Assembly: GCA_964580575.1 (NCBI GenBank)
Contig: CAZOLJ010000083.1
Location: forward strand, 1 to 19,046
From: CAVPDE01 sp964580575
Lineage (GTDB): Bacteria > Desulfobacterota > DSM-4660 > Desulfatiglandales > HGW-15
Reading direction: 5' to 3'
Length of the DNA stretch: 19,046 bases
A program made the translations under genes and the position numbers. The notes beneath the pieces were generated by a model. It did no database searches and was not told the DNA's origin. It worked only from the letters and a program-made list of their open reading frames with translations. Shown piece by piece: positions 1 to 4,833 of this stretch (the stretch's first letter is position 1; every line of letters begins with the position of its first letter).

Positions 1-55
1 CTTCCACCGCCTCTCCCCACCTAGATGGAAGGCTTTCTTCAACGCATGGAGCCCG
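1..55 (-). pseudogene. C-terminal fragment of a ribbon-helix-helix-like antitoxin (second copy)
   Basis: These 55 bases are identical to 2864-2918, which encode the C-terminal part of the antitoxin at 2840-3073. In the same minus-strand frame they read GLHALKKAFHLGGERRWK. The identity stops at base 56, where unrelated sequence begins, so the N-terminal two thirds of this copy is missing. The fragment runs off the left edge of the window, and a toxin partner could lie outside it. The perfect identity points to a recent duplication or gene-conversion event. Confidence 0.7.
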
Positions 56-138
56 ATAAGAAACCGGGACGCTGTTAACTATTTAACTTTCTTCAAAGAG
101 AGTTTGAAGGAAGGTCTCTCGGCGGAGTGAGCAGAGGA

Positions 139-230
139 GCCTCACGCAAAGCCGCAAAGGCGCAAAGAGGAATAGAACACCTAAGAACCACAGAGGTCAG
201 GGCTGCAGAAACACCGAAACACAAAGCCCA
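139..230. repeat. Dispersed repeat A, copy 1 (GCAAAG/ACCACAGAG type)
   Basis: This stretch starts with CTCACGCAAAGCCGCAAAGG, continues through GCGCAAAGAGGAATAGAACACC, and ends with CACAGAGG- and CACCGAAA-type words. The same order of words recurs at 667-760 and, as a shorter copy, at 2511-2570. The three copies share the AAAGAGGAATAGAACACC core. The rest of 56-302 contains no gene I can support, only this repeat and repeat B. Confidence 0.75.
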
Positions 231-302
231 TTATAGGGGACGTACATAATACTATAAGTTTCGACCGGCAGAAGCGATCTTTCGTGGGCGGAATGGCATG
301 GC
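231..302. repeat. Dispersed repeat B, copy 1
   Basis: The core is TATAGGGGAC, then an AT-rich near-palindrome (ATAATACTAT), then AAGTTTCGACCGGCAGA. Two more copies lie at 1522-1559 and 5698-5760. This copy also shares the longer right part (GAAGCGATCT, then a GGGCGG..TGGCT segment) with the 5698 copy. It directly abuts the last codon of the PIN remnant at 303-464. It could be a REP- or MITE-like element or the end of a decayed transposon; no transposase is visible. Confidence 0.65.
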
Positions 303-464
303 TCATTCCTCTGCAAGCCCTTTTGCGATTCCAATGATTTCATCCGAGAGCCACTATCCAGCTTGCCGCAATTGATACAAGAAAGGGCCGACCTTTACAA
401 TAAGGGGCATCATTGCGATCTTGGCAAGGCCTATTATTGGGCCTGTGTTGGAGACAATTCTCAT
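303..464 (-). pseudogene. DUF3368-type PIN toxin, internally deleted and carrying a nonsense codon
   Basis: The ATG at 464 opens MRIVSNTGPIIGLAKIA, the usual N-terminus of DUF3368 PIN-domain toxins. The frame then passes straight into a C-terminal-type segment ending YQLRQAG, meets a TAG stop (354-356), and reads on in the same frame as WLSDEIIGIAKGLAEE to a TGA at 303-305. DUF3368 proteins are about 155-165 residues and end with a similar LRQAG-x-WLSDEII helix, so roughly 100 central residues are gone and one codon, probably Tyr, has become TAG. The start overlaps the stop of the antitoxin remnant as ATGA, which is typical of a TA operon. The broken toxin cannot contain the full PIN active site. 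Confidence 0.75.
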
Positions 465-631
465 TGCAAAATACGTTTCCTCGCCTCGATCAAATCCCTT
501 TTCAGTTCTTCTGCTGCGTCCTCTGGAGAGTAATTGAAAGGGCTGACATTGTATCTGCCGCATGTTTCGAGAAATTCAATTCTTGACATACCGGACAATT
601 CAGCCGCTTTTCCGGACGAAACCTTGCTAGC
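461..631 (-). pseudogene. UPF0175-type antitoxin, N-terminally truncated
   Basis: Reading the minus strand from 631 to the TGA at 461-463 gives a segment that starts ASKVSSGKAAELSGMSRIEF and continues through a GRYNVSPFNYSPED stretch to LIEARKRILQ. SxGKAAELxGMSRIEF and the SPFNYSPE motif are hallmarks of the UPF0175 antitoxin family, which is usually paired with DUF3368 PIN toxins, as here. The N-terminal 30 or so residues are missing: an in-frame TGA sits at 632-634 and the upstream DNA is repeat sequence. Neither a start codon nor a ribosome-binding site remains, so this is a relic of a UPF0175/DUF3368 module. Confidence 0.75.
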
Positions 632-666
632 TCAAACATTTTCAAAGGCCGGTAAACCTCTGGCGG

Positions 667-762
667 GGCGCAAAGAGGAATAGAACACCGAAGAACTACA
701 GAGGTCGGAGCCCGCCAGAGGCGGGTAAACTGCGGAACCACAGAAATACCGAAAGACAAAAC
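667..762. repeat. Dispersed repeat A, copy 2, with an embedded hairpin
   Basis: The GCGCAAAGAGGAATAGAACACC core matches copy 1. It is followed by GAAGAACTACAGAGG and by CCACAGAAATACCGAAAGAC, again matching the order of words in copy 1. An extra perfect hairpin, CCCGCC-AGA-GGCGGG, is embedded at 711-725. The interval 632-793 has no credible coding sequence. Confidence 0.7.
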
Positions 763-793
763 AGCGGTATTCCCCAAACTTTTTGCTCATGTT

Positions 794-1198
794 CTACGCG
801 CCGCTCCAATCTTCAAGGAGTAGCCCCGGCACCCGCTTAAATTCCTTGGCATTGTTTGTTACCAGTATCAGGCCGGTTGCCCTGGCTTGACCGGCAATCA
901 TCATATCATAAGCTCCTATGGGCTGACCCAAGCGATAAAGCGCAGCCCGTATCTGCCCAAAATGATATGCGGCCTTGTTGTCAAAGGGCAGCACTTCAAC
1001 CCTGGATGCGAAGGCCTCGATGTCTGCCAGATTCCGTTCCACTTGTTTCGAATTTTCCGCGCCAAACACCAATTCACCTAGAGTTACAGCAGAAATGCCC
1101 ATCCGGCCGTGATGCTGCTGAAAACGTGTTTTCACCTTTTGTGGACGGTTCTTCATTGTATAGATGACTATATTGGTGTCCAGCAGGTACGTTAGCAT
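794..1198 (-). CDS. vapC: VapC-type PIN-domain ribonuclease toxin
   Basis: This 134-residue protein is of normal VapC length. It begins MLTYLLDTNIVIY, with the first catalytic Asp at residue 7. The second acidic residue is Glu42 (LGELVFGAE), the third is Asp98 (YDMMIAGQA), and the C-terminal LVTNNAKEF motif sits at 113-120. All active-site positions of a VapC RNase are present, so the toxin looks functional. VapC toxins cleave RNA, typically tRNA or rRNA, when freed from their antitoxin. The ATG at 1198 overlaps the TGA of the upstream antitoxin as TGATG, which implies translational coupling. An upstream in-frame start at 1216 would lie inside the antitoxin and is less likely. Confidence 0.92.
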   Translation of the reverse strand: MLTYLLDTNIVIYTMKNRPQKVKTRFQQHHGRMGISAVTLGELVFGAENSKQVERNLADIEAFASRVEVLPFDNKAAYHFGQIRAALYRLGQPIGAYDMMIAGQARATGLILVTNNAKEFKRVPGLLLEDWSGA

Positions 1199-1434
1199 CA
1201 CAAGGTCTCCCGGCACTGCTCTTCAGGCTGCATGCGCTTTGTCATGAAGTCACTGGAAACCCCCGCTGCATTAAACCACTCATCCCAGGATTGACCCGCC
1301 GGCGCAATCATGCGTTTGTTGCCGATCGCAGTGATTTCAATATCCTTCACGGACTCCGGAAAGGCGACTTCCATCGGTAGACGAACAGCCTGACTCCGGT
1401 TGCTTTTAAAGATTCTAGTTTTCACACAAGCCAT
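1198..1434 (-). CDS. vapB: VapB-type antitoxin with AbrB/MazE-like DNA-binding fold
   Basis: This 78-residue protein carries an N-terminal RIFKSNRSQAVRLPMEV motif, characteristic of swapped-hairpin AbrB-type VapB antitoxins. It is followed by an IEITAIGNKRMIAPAG segment and a SWDEWF element that normally contacts and blocks the PIN toxin. The start at 1434 has an AGGGG ribosome-binding sequence about 7 bases upstream. The gene overlaps vapC by one base. A consensus promoter at 1473-1500 with a flanking inverted repeat suggests autorepression. The pair is complete, with no sign of decay, unlike most neighbouring TA genes. Confidence 0.9.
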   Translation of the reverse strand: MACVKTRIFKSNRSQAVRLPMEVAFPESVKDIEITAIGNKRMIAPAGQSWDEWFNAAGVSSDFMTKRMQPEEQCRETL

Positions 1435-1457
1435 AACAACACCCCTATAAAAAATTC

Positions 1458-1500
1458 ATTGATTTGAGAAATATTATAGAATCAATTGTGGATATGTCAA
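1458..1500 (-). promoter_or_regulatory. vapBC promoter and candidate operator
   Basis: On the minus strand the sequence reads TTGACA (1500-1495), 16 bases, then TATAAT (1478-1473): both hexamers match sigma70 consensus exactly. An inverted repeat, ATTGATT at 1458-1464 and AATCAAT at 1480-1486, is centred on the -10 element. It is a plausible binding site for the VapB or VapBC repressor. The start codon lies about 40 bases downstream of the -10. Confidence 0.75.
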
Positions 1501-1521
1501 TGGGATATACCAACTCAATTG

Positions 1522-1559
1522 TCATAGGGGACATAATAGTATAAGTTTCGACCGGCAGA
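1522..1559. repeat. Dispersed repeat B, copy 2
   Basis: The sequence CATAGGGGACATAATAGTAT followed by AAGTTTCGACCGGCAGA matches the left part of the copies at 231 and 5698. Here it ends at CGACCGGCAGA, and the low-complexity tract takes over at once. The AT core differs by one base from each of the other copies (ATAATAGTAT here, ATAATACTAT and ATAATATTAT elsewhere). Confidence 0.65.
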
Positions 1560-1810
1560 GCATCAGGAAGACAGAGCTACGGAGCACCAGAGGTCGGAGC
1601 CACGGAGATCGGAGCCTTGGAGCACCAGAGGTCGGAGCATCAGAAAGGGCAAAAGACAGAGCATCAGAGCCGCGGAGGACAGAGCCACAGAGCATCAGAA
1701 AGGGCAAAGGGCAGAACATCAGAAAGACAGAGCCTCGGAGCCGCGGAGCAACAGAGGTCGGAGCATCAGAAGCCGGAACCACAGAGCCTCGGAGGTCGGA
1801 ACCACGGCAG
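1556..1810. repeat. Low-complexity purine-rich repeat tract (CAGAG/CGGAG words)
   Basis: About 255 bases consist almost entirely of 8-11 base variant units such as GAGCATCAGAAAG, ACAGAGCC, TCGGAGCC and ACCACAGAGG. Several longer combinations recur, for example GAGGTCGGAGCATCAGAA at two places. Reading frames are open on both strands only because the units lack stop codons. Short relatives of these words occur at 2551-2610, 3133-3175 and 6105-6150. I see no gene in it. Confidence 0.8.
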
Positions 1811-1823
1811 ACAGAAAAGAGAC

Positions 1824-2555
1824 TCAGGTTTGTAGAGATCGGTGGTCGATCTTGAATAGAAGGAGTTGTTTCAACCGCGTAGCCAGGCTGGTTTTCCCAG
1901 GGACTTGTTCGGGGAGCTCGCCGCTGACTTTGTACCTTGCAAGTTCAATGAGGCTTCCCCAGAATTCCACCATCTCATTGTAAACCATCTTCCAACCCGT
2001 GCGGTGCCGGTACCAGTTGGTTTGGTCAACACTCCCAGTCGCTACAGGGTGCGGTTGGATTTTCACTTCCGAACCCAAGGTCATCGCTCTCAGAAGGAAA
2101 TAAGACCGCGGCACGTGGTCCCAGGAAGTGACGAGAATTGCCGAGCGGAAATGGTTGTCTTCAAGCATGCGCTTCGTATAGACAGCATTCTGCAGGGTTG
2201 TTCTGGCTTTGTCTTCAACGACCCGGACAAAGGGCTGAGAGGGGTTATATCTCTTTTCATAGGCCTGCAGCTTTTTCTCGGCCGCAGGTGAAATGAGCAG
2301 GTTGGGCGCATAGGATTGATCTACCAGGCTGTAGGCCGTGCGAACCCTGTCGTATCCTCCTTCAAAAGCGACGATGAGGTCTGCTTTCTGAAGAGCTTTA
2401 TCCCCTGCGAGCACCCAGGCGAAATAGCCCACCTCTAAGAAGAGGAGGAGGGCGGGGAGGGCAACCAAAACCAGAAGGAGTCGCTTGAGGGTTCGTGGCG
2501 AAATGATCTCACGCAAAGCCGCAAAGGCGAAAAGAGGAATAGAACACCGAACCAC
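1824..2555 (-). CDS. DUF218/YdcF-like (ElyC/SanA-type) membrane protein with a repeat-derived N-terminus
   Basis: The 243-residue frame has one N-terminal transmembrane segment (about residues 25-50: LLLVLVALPALLLFLEVGYF). A DUF218 fold follows, with ADLIVAFEGG, a PNLLIS strand, the ARTTLQNA segment and ILVTSWDHVPRSYFLLRA, which carries the conserved H-x-PRS motif. Family members act in cell-envelope or polysaccharide-related processes, but no reaction is assigned here. The only usable start is a GTG at 2555, and the first 18 or so residues are encoded by dispersed repeat A, so the original 5' end has probably been replaced and expression is doubtful. No ribosome-binding site is evident. The last 282 bases (1816-2097) are duplicated at 5813-6094. 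Confidence 0.7.
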   Translation of the reverse strand: MVRCSIPLFAFAALREIISPRTLKRLLLVLVALPALLLFLEVGYFAWVLAGDKALQKADLIVAFEGGYDRVRTAYSLVDQSYAPNLLISPAAEKKLQAYEKRYNPSQPFVRVVEDKARTTLQNAVYTKRMLEDNHFRSAILVTSWDHVPRSYFLLRAMTLGSEVKIQPHPVATGSVDQTNWYRHRTGWKMVYNEMVEFWGSLIELARYKVSGELPEQVPGKTSLATRLKQLLLFKIDHRSLQT

Positions 2556-2580
2556 AGAGGACAGAGCATCGGAAAGACAG
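2511..2580. repeat. Dispersed repeat A, copy 3
   Basis: The sequence CACGCAAAGCCGCAAAGGCG, then AAAAGAGGAATAGAACACCG and ACCACAGAGGACAGAGC, matches copies at 139-230 and 667-762. It overlaps both the 5' end of the DUF218 gene and, through its tail words, the 3' end of the broken PIN gene at 2585-2850. It therefore marks the junction between two disrupted genes. Confidence 0.7.
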
Positions 2581-2584
2581 AGCC

Positions 2585-2850
2585 TCAGAAGTCGGCAGTC
2601 GGAGCATCGGAGGTTTTTTTGACGAATGGGTTCTGAATAAGGATTCCCTCAATACGTTGACCGTGGTTCAGGTCTTCGGTAGCAATAACCGATGCGTTCC
2701 CGGCGAAGGCAGCCGAAACGATCAGCGCATCCCAAAAGGACAATTGGTGAGCTGCGACAAGAGTTCTTTCGCAGAAGAATGCTTTTTCCCTGCATCCGCA
2801 TCGTGAGCATACACCAGGACATTGGTGTCCACGAAGAGCCTATCGTTCAT
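2585..2850 (-). pseudogene. PIN-domain toxin with central deletion and frameshift
   Basis: The ATG at 2850 opens MNDRLFVDTNVLVYAHDADA, a canonical PIN N-terminus with its catalytic Asp. This continues to AKELLSQLTN and then breaks. After a one-base frame change the sequence reads QLSFWDALIVSAAFAGNASV, followed by a TEDLNHGQRIEGI segment and NPFVKK, the standard C-terminal third of this PIN subfamily with FWDALI and EDLNHGQ. Roughly 50-60 central residues, including the middle acidic residue, are missing from a protein that should be about 135-140 residues. The start overlaps the stop of the antitoxin at 2840-3073 by 11 bases, which confirms the original pairing. The C-terminus runs into repeat sequence before a TGA at 2585-2587. 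Confidence 0.85.
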
Positions 2851-3073
2851 AAAGATCCTCGCGCTTCCACCGCCTCTCCCCACCTAGATGGAAGGCTTTC
2901 TTCAACGCATGGAGCCCGTTCCTTTTTGCCGCCTCGTAGAAGTCCTCGTTCTCGACGGTCCGTTGGAGAGAATCGGCCAGCAGCCTGCTGATGGAGGTCT
3001 CCTTTCTTGCGGCGAGGATCTTACTCTTTCGAATGACTTCTTTGTCGAGGCTTAGGGTAATATTTTGTTTCAT
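2840..3073 (-). CDS. Ribbon-helix-helix-like (DUF6364/VapB-type) antitoxin
   Basis: This 77-residue protein begins MKQNITLSLDKEVIRKSKIL and continues with an ETSISRLLADSLQRTV helix. That is a beta strand followed by two helices, as in ribbon-helix-helix antitoxins, which bind operator DNA as dimers. The C-terminal tail (about 50-77) should wrap the PIN toxin. The start at 3073 has a GGGAG ribosome-binding sequence about 10 bases upstream. The gene is complete, but its toxin at 2585-2850 is broken, so it is an antitoxin without a working partner. A 55-bp piece of it is duplicated exactly at 1-55. Confidence 0.85.
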   Translation of the reverse strand: MKQNITLSLDKEVIRKSKILAARKETSISRLLADSLQRTVENEDFYEAAKRNGLHALKKAFHLGGERRWKREDLYER

Positions 3074-3103
3074 CTTGAAGTTCTCCCTCTATCACATAAA
3101 ATA

Positions 3104-3132
3104 CGTGTAACACGTCTTTTGCTTGCTGTCAA
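3104..3132 (-). promoter_or_regulatory. Promoter and palindromic operator of the RHH antitoxin
   Basis: A perfect TTGACA -35 box reads on the minus strand at 3132-3127. At the -10 spacing lies a weak TACACG hexamer, which sits inside the perfect 13-bp palindrome ACGTGT-A-ACACGT at 3104-3116. A palindrome over the -10 region, 30 bases upstream of the antitoxin start, is the expected position for autoregulation by a ribbon-helix-helix antitoxin. Confidence 0.55.
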
Positions 3133-3227
3133 GGGTCAGAAGTCGGAGCCTCAGAGCTGCAGAGGGCGGAGCATCAGCAGCATAGGTGCACGGCGCACGG
3201 TAAAAGGCAAGGCCAGTGATAAAGAGG

Positions 3228-3467
3228 TCAGGCATAAGCGGAACGAGGGGAGAGGGAGGACTCGCGCTCTCGAACCGCATCTGCCGCGGATCGCAATGCC
3301 TCTTTGATCTCATCACTATCCAGGTCAGGGTAGGCCGCCAGGATTTCTTCGTCTCCCATACCATCTGAAACCATGCTCACGACAGTGGCTACGGGGATAC
3401 GCAATCCCCGGATACATGGCACACCTCCCATTTGAGCTGGATTAACCGTAATCCTTGTATATTTCAT
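3228..3467 (-). CDS. DUF433 (VapB45-like) antitoxin, orphan
   Basis: From the ATG at 3467 the protein begins MKYTRITVNPAQMGGVPCIR and continues with GLRIPVATVVSMVSDGMGDEEILAAYPDLDSDEIKEAL. This is the full DUF433 signature, including GxPCIRGxRIPV and the LxxDEIxxAL helix. DUF433 proteins are DNA-binding antitoxins usually followed by a DUF5615 PIN-like toxin. The start is supported by AGGAG about 10 bases upstream (GGAGAGGTGAGCCC-ATG). The last ten or so residues (SSLSPRSAYA) do not resemble the family and are encoded by unrelated DNA. No toxin follows, only repeat-like sequence between 3133 and 3227. This looks like an antitoxin whose toxin has been deleted. Confidence 0.8.
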   Translation of the reverse strand: MKYTRITVNPAQMGGVPCIRGLRIPVATVVSMVSDGMGDEEILAAYPDLDSDEIKEALRSAADAVRERESSLSPRSAYA

Positions 3468-3573
3468 GGGCTCACCTCTCCTAAATGCCGAGATCAAACT
3501 GTCGTTTTAGTCAGATACGAGGGATCGCTCGGGTACAACGAAATCAACGCAACGCAGACGTTCTCTCCAAGCG

Positions 3574-3697
3574 TTAATGCCGCCTGCCGAACTCCACCAG
3601 CATCCTCTCGGTCCCTGCGGACATGAGGAACCCCCTGGTCTCAATGAGCATCTGCCCCCTCTTCGTCCAGCGCATGGCTTCTTCGACGGTTTTGTTT
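3574..3697 (-). pseudogene. N-terminal fragment of a bi-domain (alcohol dehydrogenase-like plus Gfo/Idh/MocA) oxidoreductase
   Basis: The minus strand encodes TVEEAMRWTKRGQMLIETRG followed by FLMSAGTERMLVEFGRRH and then a TAA at 3574-3576. The SAGTERMLVEFG block, preceded by xGQ(M/V)LIxT, is distinctive of the N-terminal groove region of large bi-domain oxidoreductases found in surface-polysaccharide clusters. Those enzymes are about 700 residues, so only about 40 remain. There is no start codon; the fragment follows directly on the aminotransferase fragment at 3696-3959. It is a relic of a sugar-biosynthesis gene. Assignment rests on one motif block. Confidence 0.55.
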
Positions 3698-3959
3698 AAT
3701 CCCTCCCGATGGAGGTGAGGCTGGAGGCAATGACGAGATCTCCGGAGCTCACGCCCCCAAGACGCAGAGCCAGGTGGCAGGCGGCTGTGCCGCTTGAAAG
3801 GGCTACGCCGTGGGGAATGCCCACTCGCTCGCAGAATTCCCGCTCAAAGGCATCCACCATAGGGCCGAGAGGCGCGATGGAGTTGCTCTCAAAGGCCTCA
3901 TGGACAAACGCCTCTTCCATGCCGCTCATGTGAGGGGAGGAAAGGAAGATTCTTTTCAT
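3696..3959 (-). pseudogene. N-terminal fragment of a DegT/DnrJ/EryC1/StrS aminotransferase
   Basis: The 87-residue frame reads MKRIFLSSPHMSGMEEAFVH and continues through SNSIAPLGPMVDAFEREF and HGVALSSGTAACHLALRLGG to GDLVIASSLT. These are the first conserved blocks of PLP-dependent sugar aminotransferases: the N-terminal P-h-x-G-x-E segment, the FE-x-EF helix and the SSGTAA cofactor-binding motif. Family members are about 370-400 residues and carry the PLP lysine far downstream, so three quarters of the gene, including the lysine, is lost. Homology stops at SSLT, followed by SIGRD and a stop. Such enzymes make amino-sugar donors for polysaccharides, which links this relic to the EPS loci on the right. 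Confidence 0.8.
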
Positions 3960-4008
3960 TGTCTTTTTTGAAGTATTACCCTAATATTTAAGTATTACCA
4001 GGAGGAGA
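3959..4008 (+). promoter_or_regulatory. Promoter, paired direct repeats and ribosome-binding site of AbrB-PIN pair 1
   Basis: A candidate promoter is TTGTCT (3959-3964), 17 bases, TAATAT (3982-3987). The direct repeat AAGTATTACC occurs at 3971-3980, ending just before the -10, and at 3990-3999 near the expected transcription start, a 19-base period. A strong AGGAGGAG ribosome-binding site lies at 4000-4007, 9 bases before the ATG. The repeats are candidate operators for the AbrB-type antitoxin. Confidence 0.5.
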
Positions 4009-4016
4009 AATCCCGT

Positions 4017-4277
4017 ATGTTCGCAACGACAATGACAAGAAAGGGACAAGTCACTATTCCCAAGGAAATCAGAGACGTTCTTGGATTGAAGGAGCATGAC
4101 AAAATTGCATTTGACCTGAAGGACGGAGAAATCACGATGAAGCCTATTCGGGGCTCAGTTCTCGATTTGAAAGGTTCGGTCAAGCCCAGAAGAAAACCCG
4201 AGGATTTTGATCGGGTGCGGATCGAAACCATGCTTATCAGAGCAAAAAAGGTGGTGCAGGAGGTGAAAGGTGGATAG
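4017..4277 (+). CDS. AbrB/MazE-family antitoxin (pair 1)
   Basis: This 86-residue protein has the complete SpoVT/AbrB swapped-hairpin domain at residues 1-50: TMTRKGQVTIPKEIRDVLGL, then DKIAFDLKDGEITMKPIRG. The C-terminal half is basic and helical and should engage the PIN toxin. The ATG follows a near-perfect Shine-Dalgarno sequence. The stop TAG lies inside the start region of the next gene, overlapping it by 8 bases, as is usual in TA operons. It is paralogous to the antitoxin at 4986-5246 (shared KGQ-TIPK--RD-L motif). The gene is intact, although its toxin carries an active-site substitution. Confidence 0.9.
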   Translation: MFATTMTRKGQVTIPKEIRDVLGLKEHDKIAFDLKDGEITMKPIRGSVLDLKGSVKPRRKPEDFDRVRIETMLIRAKKVVQEVKGG

Positions 4278-4680
4278 GCTTTTTGTCTATACAAATGTCT
4301 TCCTCAGATACTTGACGAATGATGACCCCGCCAAGGCTAATCGCGTCGGGAATCTTCTACAAAATACTATCGACGGGGAGATACGGCTCATGACCAACCT
4401 CATGGTCGTCGCTGAGCTGGTTTGGACGCTTGAAAGCTACTACGGGCTCTCCAAGCAAGACATAAAGGAGAAACTTTCCATATTGCTCAATACACCGAAT
4501 CTCGATGTTCCTGAAAAACGGCGAATCCTCAAATCACTTGCCGTTTATGGAGAGCAGAATATCGACTTCATTGATGCCTATAACGCCTATTTTGCAAAGG
4601 ACCACGGGGTTACCCTAATCTTGACCTACGACAAGAAACACTTCGACCGCATTGATTGGCTTCAAAGACGAGAGCCGTGA
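4270..4680 (+). CDS. PIN-domain toxin with first catalytic Asp replaced by Tyr
   Basis: The 136-residue protein starts with GTG at 4270, inside the end of the antitoxin gene. It keeps the normal architecture: LFVYTNVFLRYLTNDDP at the N-terminus, VAELVWTLESYYG around Glu49, NIDFIDAYNA around Asp102, and the LTYDKKHFDRI end. In PIN toxins the N-terminal motif is V-D-TN, where the Asp binds the metal ion. Here the codon is TAT (Tyr7), one base from GAT. The rest of the frame is undamaged, so the protein is probably made but is likely catalytically inactive. The paralogue at 5225-5665 keeps the Asp. Such a protein could still sequester antitoxin. Confidence 0.88.
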   Translation: MDRLFVYTNVFLRYLTNDDPAKANRVGNLLQNTIDGEIRLMTNLMVVAELVWTLESYYGLSKQDIKEKLSILLNTPNLDVPEKRRILKSLAVYGEQNIDFIDAYNAYFAKDHGVTLILTYDKKHFDRIDWLQRREP

Positions 4681-4683
4681 GCG

Positions 4684-4833
4684 ATGGTCTTCCAAGAAAT
4701 CCAAAACCGAGTTGTTCTCTCAAGACTGCCTCCGGAGGAGGACCCCATAATGAATGTCATCGGCCTCGGGGAGTCCGGACATACCGACCTGCCAGAAAAG
4801 CATGACGACCACCTGTGCGCTTTGAACGAATAG
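4684..4833 (+). pseudogene. Probable C-terminal remnant of a CopG/RHH-type antitoxin
   Basis: A 49-codon frame starts 4 bases after the toxin stop. It reads MVFQEIQNRVVLSRLPPEED and then PIMNVIGLGESGHTDLPEKH and DDHLCALNE. The IGLGESGxTDLPEKHDD pattern resembles the C-terminal tail of ribbon-helix-helix antitoxins that precede PIN toxins (a G-h-G-x-SG-x-x-D-h-S/P-E-x-H pattern). No DNA-binding half is present. A PIN-like start follows at once, supporting this reading. It could alternatively be an unrelated short open frame; I recalled the pattern from family knowledge and could not search. Confidence 0.4.

Noticed and set aside
856..1167. Plus-strand frame opposite vapC
   Set aside because: Antisense shadow; the minus strand encodes a complete VapC with all catalytic residues.
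1556..1810. CRISPR array
   Set aside because: No fixed-length repeat and no unique spacers of regular size; units are variable and contiguous, and there are no cas genes.
1522..1835. Overlapping open frames on both strands in the purine-rich tract
   Set aside because: They are open only because the short repeat units lack stop codons; the translations are low-complexity and have no start signals.
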